In this document: positions 42,752 to 54,700 of the stretch, in pieces
Layout of the letters: each line of letters opens with the position of its first letter
How positions within the stretch are numbered: the stretch's first letter is position 1
Assembly: GCA_016858145.1 (NCBI GenBank)
Contig: JAEHOE010000078.1
Location: 541,144-605,143, forward strand
Length of the DNA: 64,000 bases
DNA from: Edaphochlamys debaryana
Lineage: Eukaryota; Chlorophyta; Chlorophyceae; Chlamydomonadales
Reading direction: 5' to 3'
Made by a program: the position numbers and the translations under genes
The notes under the pieces: generated by a model
The model's database searches: none
The model's input: the letters and a program-made list of their open reading frames with translations, nothing else
What the model was told of the DNA's origin: nothing

Positions 42752-45700
42752 ATGCTGCGCTATACAGCACCAGCCACCAGCGTGGCGGGGCCGCTCGGGC
42801 GCATATGGACGACCAAACCGCCTCCCCCCGGCGTCAGCGGCCTGGTCGCCACGCTCCAGGTCCCGGGCAACAAGTTTGCGGATGGCGTGCGCTCGCCCGA
42901 CTTCACAGCTGTCGCAATGGACTCTCGCGGCGACACGCTGGTGACGGCTGACGCACGGGGCCAGGTGTTTGTGTTCAACATCCGGCAGAACCGCTACGCA
43001 CGCGTGGATCGAGTCGGCAGCCCCGGCACAGCCGCGCTGGTGCACGGGCCGCGGTTGGTGTTTGTGGCCTTTGCTGACGCCACCATCCGCTGCTACGACG
43101 CCTCAAAGGGCACCGTCGTGGGGGTGCTGAGGGAGCACCGCAGGTGCGTGCTCCGTGCGTGGGGCACGCATCCCGTACTCTCTGATTAGCTCGTGGCAGC
43201 CTGGGATCCCCGCCTTGCCCAAGCCCGCCAATCCCTGCGCCCCTTCCTGCCGTACAGTCCCGTACGGCACATGCAGGTCAACCAGGAGCTGGACGAGCTG
43301 CTGTCCACCTCGGTGGATGGCGTGCTGGTGTGGGACGTCAAGGTGGGCTGTTGCCATGCGGACACCCCAGAGCTGCCGGTGGCTGCCGGTGGCTGACCCC
43401 AACCACATCTCGCCTCAGGGGCTACACAGCTTAGCAGCGACCCAGAGGCCGCATTTGCCGCACGGCTTGACCGTGCCCGCAGCCCGCCCCGCCCGACCCA
43501 CATGCCTCCTTTCCGTGCTTACCCCCCTGCAGAAGCTGCGCCGCAAACGGGCGCTGGGCTCGGGGCCCTACGGCGCCCTGCAGGCCTCCTACACGCCAGA
43601 CGGGCTGGCGGTGGTGACCGCCTTCAAGGTGGGACCCTGGATCCTGATCCTGGTCAGGATCTGCAATTCGGGATCCCGTCTACCTTTTGGCAAACGACGG
43701 GCCCGAGGCTGAAGCGCATTTTGCCAACGACAGCCCTGAGCTGCAAGACCGCCGCAACCCGGTCCCTCCCCCATGGCCCATTCCCTCTGCACCGCCGCAG
43801 GACGGCTCCTTCTACCTGTGGGCCGCCGGCTCCTTCGCCCTGCTCCGCTCCTTCACGCTCCCCGCCGCGCCGCCGCTGCGGCCTCTGCAGAGCGCCTTCG
43901 ACCTCTCCCCCGACGGCCAGCTGCTGGTGGCCTGCGGCCCCCGCCTGCCCGTTCTCCTGGTCTACAGCCTCATTGCGGGGGAGCTCATGGGCGGGCTGGC
44001 GCTGCCGGGGGCCGCATCGCCCCTGGACAGGGCGGTAGCCGCGGGCGTGCAGGGCGCGTCGGAGGCGGTGGCGGCGGGGGTGGAGGCGGCGGGGGCCGAG
44101 GCCGCGGCCGAACGGGCGGAGGCGGCCGGTGCGGGGGCGCAGCTGCCGGCTGCGGGCGACCTGGGCGGGGATGTGTCGGTTGAGGCGGCTGCGCTGGCTG
44201 GCGTGCTGAACATGGCGGTTGGCGCGACGCAAGTACGGTTTCTGCCGGACTCGGCCGTTGTGGCGGTGCTTCTGACGGACGGGTCGATCGCATTCGTTGA
44301 CGTGCTGGCGGCAACGGCGGTTGGCGGCGTGCCGTATACGTTTCCCAACCGCAAGGACTGCTGCATGGACCTGGACGCCAAGGGCGACCACGCCGCGCTC
44401 ATCGCCAACGGCAAGGTACGGCAGCACGTGCCGTACGGCAGCGGGCGGTTCCGGTGCTTACGCACGGTGGCGGGGCGCTGCGGCCTCCCTCAGCTATGGC
44501 CTCAAACACCACTTCGGTGCCCCCTCCCTCCCCCCGTCGCAGGTGCTCCTGTACGACCTGACCTCGGCTCGATGCAGCCTGCGGCCGCCCGTGCCCTTAC
44601 GGCGGGTGCCCCCCTCCCAGCTGGGGACGCTGGCGGGGGCGGTGGGGCTGCAGCACCTGCGGAGGCAGGCGGCGGAGTGGTCGGCGGCGGAGGCGCAGGT
44701 GCGGGCAGGGTGGAAAGGCAGGGCTTGGCCAGGGCACGTGGCAGGGAGACGGGGCCTTGAGCCCTCGCCAGCTGCGCGTGTGGTGGCCCGTGGACGAAAG
44801 CAGGCGGATGAGGCTATCGGTAAGAACGTGGCGGAGCGTTCACCCGCGCTACCTGTGTGCCGTGCAGGCGGAGCTGGGCCCCGGGGGCGAGGCGGCTGCG
44901 GAGGCAGCGGACGTAGCAACGGCCCCCGACGTGCGCCCGCGGGCGGGCGCGGGGCAGTCGGCCACGGGCCCTGCCGGAGCGGCTGCCGGGGGCGGGGCTC
45001 AGCTTGCGCGCAAGGCGGGGCCGCTGGCTGTGGCGGCGGCGGCGGTGGCGGGGCCCAGTGGCCGCTCCCCAGCCAAAAGGGCCAGGGGCGCCAGCGGCTT
45101 TGTGAGGCGGCAGGTGAGCGGCGCGGCCACGTAATCGAGAGGTTGGGGCAGGATGGGGCCGGCCGACAGCTGTCGCCCCAGCACTACACTGCAAGGCCCG
45201 CGTGCCGAATGCACGTGCCCTTCCCCTCCGCTCCCCCTGCAGAAGGGCGCCTCTGCAGCCCCAACCGCCGCCCCTGCCGTACCCGGGCCCGGACTGGGCC
45301 TGGGCCTGGCCCCTGCCGCCGCTGCTGCCGCCGCCGCGCACCTGTCCGGCGCCCCCCCGGGCCCCGACCTGGCCGCTGCCTCCCTCAACCGCGCCCGACT
45401 CGAGGTGCTGCTGGAGGCGTTCGGGGAGTACCCCGCCAAGTACCGCCTGCTCATATGGTGCGGCCGGGCGTGGGCGCGTTGGGCGCGTGCGTGTGCTTGC
45501 AGGGGGCCGCTCTCGCGTCGCATTGTGGGCTCGGATGCCTGTGGGCTCTCAAGCCCCCATGCCTCACCTCCCTCCCTCTCACCCCGCCCTTCGCCCCTCC
45601 TCCCTGTTGCCCCCCCCCACAGGGACTTCCTCCTGCGCCTGCCGCACAACACCGCCGCCTTCGCCTCGCTGGCGGGGCTGGGCCCCCACCCCGCGTACCG

Positions 45701-48700
45701 GGACCTGCCGCAGCGCCTGCCGCTGGCCAGCAGGTGGGGGCCGGGGGGGGGGGCAGGGATGGGGGGAAGGAAAGGGAAGGACGGAGGGGAGGGGCGAGTG
45801 GAGGAATTTTGAACGGGGTGGGTTGCATCTGGGCCGAGGAACAGTAGGTCACGCACCTAGTCGAGAAGGCTGCTTGCGTCTTCCCTCCTTCACCCATCCC
45901 TCTCCACCCCCAGGGCGCTGGCCCAGCGGCTGGCGGCCACTCTGTCACAGCTGGCGCACTGGTGCCCCGTGTTCGGTGAGGGTGTGAACGGCTGCTCATA
46001 TTAGCCAGGGAAGCGTAGGCGCGGCGGTTAGCCGGCCGGTAAGTACTCGAAGCCCGCCCCATCCCGCCCAGCCCGTTACGTGTGTGTCGCCGCCGTAGCT
46101 GCGTCGCGAGCTGTAGTGTGTAGCTGGAGATAGTGTGGTAGACTAGAGCTGTGATGCCCGCCGGCGGCGTAGAAGGGCACAGCAGAGCGAGCATGCGGAC
46201 CGAGCAACCCGCGACACGGAAGCCCACCCGAACGAAATAGTGTGTGTGCTGGGGTGCTGTGGGGCGCCTCTCTCCCTCCCGCCTCCGTCCGCTGCCTTCC
46301 TCGCCGACCTCACCACCCACATCCTCCTCATCCGCCTTACCTGCTCCCCTTCCTTCGCCCCCCTCCCACCCCACCCCCTAGCCGAGTCCTCCTTCCTCCC
46401 CGACCTGGTCTTCCCCTTCGTCAAGGCCTTCGCCGCCTCCACAGCCCTCCCCGGCGCCGCCTCCGCCGGCCCCTCGCTGCCCTCCGCCTCCGCCGCGGCC
46501 CTGGACGAGCGCTGCTTCGAGACCCTGGCCACGCTGCTGGCCGGGGGGTGGATGCGCGGCTGGTGGGAGCGCTTCCCGCACCCGCCCCTGGGGCTGCTGT
46601 CCAGGCTGCAGGTGTGTGTGGGGGGGCGGGGGGGCAACGGAGGGGGAAAAGTGTGTGTTTCGTGACGTGTGCGATGGGGGGAAGGCAGGCCCCTGGGGCT
46701 GCTGTCCAGGCTGCAGGTGTGGGGCGGGCGCTGCTCATTGAGGGTACGCATAAGCGCGCCGAGAAGATCCCCAGGCGTATGGTGCAAAACCCCTCAGGCC
46801 CATCAGCCCTTGTCAACCCGTCAGTCCCCCTCTGCCGTTACCTCCCCCCTCCCCCCCCTGTCAGGACCTGCTTGCCTTCCACGACGCGCCCCTGGCCGCC
46901 CACGTGGGGGCCTCCTTCCGGGGGGGCCTGGCGGGGGTGGTGTGGCCGCAGCTGGCCACCCTGTGGACGGAGCTGCTGGGCAGGGCGGAGTGGCTGAGGG
47001 TGGGTGGGGTGGGGGGCGGGTGGGGGATGGGGGCGTGGGCTGGAGAGGGGAGGAGGGCCGAGGCGATGAGGAGCGACACTGCTACATCAGTGGAACTCAG
47101 CTGCAAGCCATGTCGCCTTCGCCCCGCCCAGTTGCCACCCGCTGACCGTCACCAGGAGGCCCCCGCCCGTCCCTTCACCCCCTTAACCCCTTAACCCTGC
47201 CCCCCTCCCAACCCCCCTGCCCCCCCCCCGCCAGCTGTGGGACCACTGCATCACCGCCGGTCCGGACTTCCTCTATTGCTTCATCGCCGCCTACCTGGTG
47301 GCCCAGCGGGGGGCACTGCTGGGGCTGGGGAGCGACCATGCGCTGGCCAACTGGCTGGCGGGGCCGCCGCCGGTGGACATGGACAAGGTGGGGGGCTGGG
47401 GTGTGGGTGGGACGAGGAAAGGAAGGGGATGGGGGAAGGGACAGGGGCGGAAGGGACGGAAGAGGAAACTGTGTCCATCTGTTCCCTCAGCTCCCGTACC
47501 AATCCCCCGTTTCCCCCCCCAGGTCCTCCGCACCGCCTACCTGCTGCGCAACCGCACCCCGGCCGAGCTCCGCCCCGCACCCTCCGAGTGGTCCCCGCTG
47601 CCCCCCGGCCTCACCTACACGGAGTTCAGGGACTTCCCGCAGGGTCGGTGGGGCCTGAGGCGTTGGGGGGCGGAGCCTTGGAGCTTGGGACCATGTGCAT
47701 CCCGATTCCGTATCTGCCCCCGGCTAACCCAACTACATGAGATCGGGGATGCGTGTTATGGATGCAGATACGGAATGCCCTCCCCTCCCTCCACAACCTT
47801 CCCCCCACCCCAGGCGCTGTTGAGCTGTTTGCCGCCGACCGCGCCAAGATCCGGGGGGCGGAGGAAGCCCTGATGCGGCGGCGGGAGGTGGTGGCGGAGC
47901 TGGAGCTGAGGAGCAGGGCGGTGGCGCTGCAGGTGGGGGGCGGAGGGAGGAGTGGGGCTGAGGTGGCTGGGGCGGAGGGAAGAGTTGAACCCCCATTCTG
48001 GGTTGATTGCGTTGATATGGTGGTAGAGTGTTGTTAGATAATGTGGTGTAGGGTGTTGGGGTGGATGGGGTTGTTGTTGGGGAGGGTGAAGATGCTGGGA
48101 GGTTGGCGCCGCCCGTCTAGCCCCCTCCCATCCCCGCGTGTGCCCACCTCCCCCCCCAAGTGGACCCCTTGTAACCCCCCCTCCCTCCCCCTCTAATCCC
48201 CTCCCCCCCAGGCCGCCTCTCTCTCCACGGAGCGGCAGCAGCTGGCGGCACTGGAGGAGGAGCGGAGGGCACTGCTGCGGCAGGTGGGGTTGGGGTGGGG
48301 GGCGGGAACGGGTTGGGCGGGCGGGGCTGTTGAGGGCCTGGCGGCTGCGGATGGGGGCCGGGGATGGGAGAGGGCCTGGCAGTGGATGGGGGGGGGGGGC
48401 CTGGCAGCACCAAAGGGCGAGGAGCGGCTGCGATCTGGGACGGGCCGCCGAGCAGAGTCGGCAGGACGGGTCCAAATGCCCCGGCCAACACCTCTCAATC
48501 ACCCCCCCACCAGTTAACCTAAGCCGTAAGTACGTCAGCCCAGGCTCGCCGCCTACCACCGTTGCTTAAACACCCCTCCCTCACCCCCTACTCGCCCCCC
48601 ACCCCCCAGGTGGAGGCCGAGGCGGCTGCCGAGATGGCCCGCCTTGACGACCAGGCCAAGGCGCAGAAGCTGCGGCAGATCGCAGTGGTGGAGCGGGCCT

Positions 48701-51700
48701 ACCAGGTGGGGGGGCCGATGTGTGGTTTGGGGGGATGTCAGTTGGGGTTGTCACCGAGCACGCGTGTGTGCGTGCGCGTATCTGTACGCAGGCCCTGTAA
48801 GCCGCCCGCCCTTCTCATCCGTCAACACCCCAGCCCCCGCTCTCCACCCCCACTCCACCCCCACTCCCCAGGCCAACCTGCTCGAGGTGCGCTCCGCCTG
48901 GCAGCGGGAGCTGGAGGCCACCCGGGCCGAGGTGGCGCACCGCCGGGCGCTGGCGGCGCAGAGCGTGCGGAGCAGGGAGGAGGAGGAGGCGATCAAGGTG
49001 GGTTGGGGGCGGCGGTGGGAAGGGCGCGGGGTGTGGGGGTCGGAGGCGCGGGGGAGGAGGTGCTAGCGAGTACGGGGCGTTGGAGCCGTGAGGGGAAGCC
49101 GTGGGGTGGGCAAATCGCCGGCAAGCTACCCTCGTACCTTTGAAGACACGCCCCCACCCCTCAATCCCTTGTGAAACCGCAGGCCCTCGAGTTCCACGCG
49201 CAGCAGCGCATGTGGGAGATGGAGGAGGACGTACGGCGCACCGCCATGACTAATGCCGTACGGGACGAGGCGGCGGCGCAGCACCTCGCCACGGAGGCCC
49301 TGCGGAGGGCCAAGCAGCGCGAGTGGGAGACGGGTGAGGCCGCGGCACACCGCAGCGTGGATTGCACGGCTGTCCCGCACGCGCGCCCCCCATACAAAGC
49401 CTTAGATACCTGCCTACCCATCCATTCCCACCCTGGAATCCCCTGTCCCCCTTACCCGCCCCCACACCCATCCGCCCCCCCCCCACACACACACACACAC
49501 AGAGGACGAGGCCCGGCGCCTGCGCCTGGCCGCAGAGACCGCCAAGCGCTCGGAGGCGGCGGCGGCCGCGGAGGAGGCGGCGGCGCGGCAAGCGGCGGCG
49601 CGGGAGGCGCTGGCGGCGGGGCTGCAGGCAGAGGACGAGCTGGCAAAGGCACGTGGGCGGATGGCGTATTTTCGATAGCACGCATCCCATGACTTCTCCA
49701 GTACCCCCAGCCCCCTCCTCTCCCTGCTCTTAACCTTCTCCTCCTCCCCCCAATAGCTCGACGGCGAGAAGCGCCTCCGCCTCAACCTTTCACCTCCTCG
49801 CCTCCCCACACCTGCCCCTCCCTCCTCCCCCCTTCTCCTCCTGTCCCAACCCCCCATCCTCAACCCCCCTTCCCACCACCAACCCATGACGGCCCCCTCA
49901 CCATTACTGCCCACAGCTCGACGGCGAGAAGCGCCTCCGCCGCCTGGCCGAGGACGCCGCCCTGGCCGCCGCCGAGGCCCGGGCGGCGGAGGAGGCGCGG
50001 GCGGCCGCCCGGGGCGCTGCGGAGGCCGCTGCCGTGCGGCTGCGCGCGGGGGCGGACAGCGCCTGGTTCGAGGCGGAGCAGCTGCGGAGGGAGGCGGTGC
50101 TGGAGGCGGAGAGGCAGGCCATGGAGGTGGAGGGGGGGCTTGAGGGGTGGGGGGGGTGGGGTGAGTGCGTGGGGCAAGGCAGGGGAGGGGTTCCGGTCGT
50201 GCCTTGGCGGGCCAATCCGTTGGCTTGACGTCTTCATTTGCTCCTGCAAGACTCCTCCCCCCCTCTGCCCCCCCCCCCCCGCTCTGCACCCCAGGCCGCC
50301 GCCGCCGCCGCCCGCGAGGCGGTTGCGGACTCCGAGGCCGCCACACGCACCCTGGCGGCACAGGCAGAGCTGCTGGAGAGGCGCAGGTGGGGACTGTGAG
50401 GGGCACTCCAGGGGGGGTTCAGAGCGGGTTGGGGGCGGATTTGGTAGAGGCTTACTATTTGAAGTCCCCGGACCGTTCTGCCCGCCCTTGCCCGTCCTCT
50501 ACGCTTCTCTCATTTCCCTGCTCCCTTTTTCCATTACAATCACCCCCGCCCCCTCCACCCCCCCACCCCCCCACCCGCCCCCCCAGGTTCCTTGAGCGCC
50601 AGAACGCCGCCGAGGAGGCGGAGGCCTCCCGGCTGCTGGGGGCAATGGCGGCGGAGCGGGGGAGGGACGCGGCGCTGGTGGCGGCGCTGGCGGCCAAGGA
50701 GGGGGAGATGCGGGTGAGGATGGTTGGAGGGGGCTGAGGCCGTGAGCCCTTGGGGTTGGGCTGTGGCGGGGCGGCGGCCAGCACACCGGCATCCGGGCTG
50801 CCTTGGCATTGAGGCATCCGAGCGGGCTGAGTCACGTCGGGGTGCCGGCACCTCGGGTCCCTGCATTGATGGTCCTGGGGGTGCTGTGGTCCCCGCAGAC
50901 GCATCTCTCGTACGCGGCCCGAGTGGGCAGCCTCCAGTCGGACCTGGAGGCGCGGCGTACGGCAACGGAGGCGGCGGCGCTGGCGGCGGCGGCCGCGGAG
51001 GCGGGCGCGCGGCGGCCGCTGGAGGTGCTGGCGGCGGCGCGGGCGGATGGGGCGGTGAGCTTGGGAGGGGCCGCATGCGCTCTCAACTGCTGCCCTGCTC
51101 CCCGGCAACAACCGCTTTGACATAACTCTGACCTGCTCCAGCACTGCGGTTCACCTCAACTATTCACCGTACCATTCAACAACGATTAGCTTGTAACACT
51201 CCAACGACCAGCACGCCCGTTTCCGCCGCTCCCCCAAGTGTCTCACCCACCACCCGCCGGTCCCTCCCGCCCGTCACAGGGGGCTGCTGACGTGGCCGCC
51301 CGCCTCCGCGCCGAGCTGCGGGCGGCGCAGGAGGCGGCGCTGGCGGGCGCTGAGGCGGCTTTCGCGGCGCGGCGGGCGGCAATGGCGGCGGAGCGTGCGG
51401 CGGGGGAGCAGGTGACGTCGGGGCTGGGGTGCAGGGGCAGTGTCCAGACGGGCAGGATCCCCAGCCACCTGACCGGGGGGAGGAGGTGCGTGAAGGGGAA
51501 CTGAGAGGTGCAGGGATCCCTCAGCCGCATGACCTCCGGGCTTTTCGGGGCGGGATCCCCCATTCCACATCGGTGGCATTCTCTCACGCTGGTGCTCTGG
51601 TTCTTTCGCGCCGTCGTCATGCCCTTCCTCTCCGTCCTCAGGGCCCTGGCACCTCGGGCGAGACATCCTCCGTCCCCACGGCCTCCACCGCCACCGGCAC

Positions 51701-54700
51701 AGGCAGTTCCGGAAGCAGCGGCGGCCCCGGCCCCGGCCCTGGCCCTGCTGCCTCGGCCCTCGCACCCCCACATCGCCAACCTGCGCCTGCCCCAGCCGCT
51801 ACCGGCGGGCGACCCGGGGCCGCTCCCGCCGCCCCGGCGCCGGCTTTCTCTGCCGCCGCCGCAACCTCCAGGGCCGGCGGTGGTGGTGCCGGTGGCGGAA
51901 GTGGAGCGGGCCGCGGCTGGGGCCGTGCTGACGTGGAGACGCCCACCCGCAGCTCCGTGGGCCCCGACAGCGACATGACTCCAGCCTCCTTCGCCACCTC
52001 GCTGCCCTCCACCGCACCCTCGCCCGGCGGGCCGCCCATGCACCCCCCGCCCCGCGGGCCCCCGCCAGGCCCACCCCGCGGCGCCGTCTGGAGTGCTGGC
52101 TCGGGCCCAGGCCCGGGGCCCGCCCCCGAGGCCGGACAGGGACGCACTGCCGGACCCTTGCCGCCGCCACCGCTGCCTCGGCCCTCGGCCTCGGATGCAC
52201 TCAGCGGCAGTGCTAGCGGCGGCAGGGCCGGCGGCGGCGCAGCGGCGCGAGAGCCCAGCTTCAGTGAGGGCGTGGGGCCGGGGCCAGGGCCAGGGCTCAG
52301 CACCACTTCCGGGGCTGCCGCTTCTGCGGCAGGGCGTGGCTCCCTGCCTTCTGTAGGGGCTGCGGCGCCGCCACTGCCGCAGCCTCGGCGTCCGCTGGGC
52401 TCTCGGGACGCCGCCCCCTCGCCCTCCGGCACGGATTTGTCGGGTCTGTCCGTCACTACCGCCTCGTCCGTCTCAGGGCTCAGGTGAGGGCCACGGCCAG
52501 GGCCCCAACAGGACAAAGCTCTGCCCATGGCAGCAAGCACCGACCGCACACGCCTGGCCCTTGCCCCTGCCTTGCCCGGTCTGCACCTGAGCCAAACAAT
52601 CCGCATCTCCTAAACCACACCCGACCCCTCACCGTTCACCTCTACCCTCACCTGCGCCGTACACCTCTACCTACACCCCAACCCTCACCTCGGCCGCCCT
52701 CCGCTCCGCCCCATCATCAGTGGCGTGTTCCCTCCCGGCCGCGGCTCCCTGGATCGCTCCGCGGGGGCCTCCGCGGACGCAGCCTCGGCGGTGGGGCGCG
52801 CGGCGCTGGCGGCACTGGAGGCCCTGGCGGCGCCGCGGCAGGGCTGGGCGGACGCGAGCCTGCGGTGCGTGTACCAGGGGTTTAGAGCTGAGGCCAGAAG
52901 GGGATGGGGCAGGTGGGCATGGTGTGGGTAGAGAGAGCGTCCGCATCCGCCTGCGTCCCTGACCCCTCCGTGCGGGCCATGCTGTGCTGTGACGTGCTGT
53001 GCAGGGATGCGGAGAGCCCAGGAGCGGGGAGCCTGCTGGGGGCTGGCGGCGCGGAGAGCAGCACCAGCGGCGGCAGCAGCGGCGGCGGCAGCGGCCTGAC
53101 CCGCCAACTGATAGAACGCGAGCTGGCGGCGGCGGCGGCCAGGTCACCGTACGGCATGACCACCGACGACGGGTCAGATCTTGGATCCAGCTTGGATCTG
53201 AGGGGCCAGTACGGCACCCCGGGCTACATGCTGGGCGCTGATGTGGCCAGCTCTGCGGACGCGACGCCGGTGCCGGCGGGGCGTGCAGGTGCGTGCGGGG
53301 GCAGGGTAAGGGGCTTAGTGTGCTCTCCTGTGGTGCAGCGCTCAATTCGATTGACGGCATAGCAGGGGCGGGGGCAGCGACCGGCATAGAGTAATGAAGA
53401 GTTGCAGTGCAGGGGCAGAGTGTGCCCCACCTCCTGCAGCCCTCCCGCCCCCCGCCTCCCTGCGTGGTGTGGCCAGCTCCCGGTGCATGGGCCTCCGCAC
53501 CTGCACCCGCCGCCCCGCTGCCGTCCCTGCTCTAGCCTTGCTCCAACCTGGCCTGACGTGCTCGCCCACCGCCCGCCCAGGCGCGGCCCCCGGCCACGGG
53601 GTGGGGGCTGCAGCTGCGGCGCTGCGGCCGCACCGCCCCGACGACCCGGGCCCGCACGCGGGTCCGCACCCTGCCGCCGCGTCGGCGTCTCACAGCAGCG
53701 GGAGCAGCGAGGGGAGGTGCGTGGGAGGGAGTGGCGGGACAGTCGGGGCGCAGAGCAAGGCCCCAGGTGGCACGCACGCTTGGATACGGCACAGGAGAAG
53801 GGCAGCCGTCGGAAGCAGATAGCGCCCCGGATGTGGCCTTACCCCACCCTTGCACATTCCCCGTGCAGGTCTCTGCTGCAGCAGTCGGGCCTGCTGGGCC
53901 TCTCCCAACCCATGCCCTCCGCCTCCGCCTCCGCCTCCGCCTCCGCCTCGGCCCCCCTCGCCGCAACCACGCGCGCCCCCGCCGCCGCCACCAGTAGCGG
54001 CGACACGGCCTTCACGCCCGCCACCCGCCCGCCTCCGCCCGCCGGCCAGCAGCCCCAGCCCCGCGCCCTGCACCCGGCCTACCCCTTCTCCCCCACTGTC
54101 ACCGACACAGCTGAGGCAGGGCCGTCGGGCCTGAGTCCCTCCGGCCTGGGGGACTCCCCTCTCTTCACGCCCTCGTCCCTTCTGGGCCCAACGCCAGCTG
54201 GGGGCCGAGCAGGGGCTGACGTGGCAGCCTCGGCGCCGTCCACCGTGGCAGCCACCGCCGCCGGCATGTCTCCCTACTCGCCGAACAGCGCGGTTGAGTC
54301 AGAGGGCGTGCAGTCCTTCACGGGCAGCAGCAGCGGCAGCGGCGGAGCGACCGGCAGTGGCGGCGGCGCCGGGGCCGCCAGCGGCAGCGGGTCCTCGGGC
54401 CATGGCGCCGCCAGCAGCGTCCGCGGCGGCGGCAGCTCGCACGACAGTGCGGGCAGCCGTACGGGCCTGCTTGGGCCCGCGGCGGGCCCGGCCGGGGCCT
54501 CCTCGGGCCCAGGTCCGGGCCCGGTCCGAGCCCTCCCTGGCGGCGACTTGGGTGGTGGAGTCGGGGGCTACGGCGGGGACCTGGAGCTGCCTGACTCCCC
54601 GCCGCAGCCCCTCCGAGGCGCCGGCATGGGCAGGGCTCCAGGCGCCGGCAGCAGCAGCGGAGGCGGGGGTGCGGGGGCAGGTGGGAGTGCGGCCTCGGGC

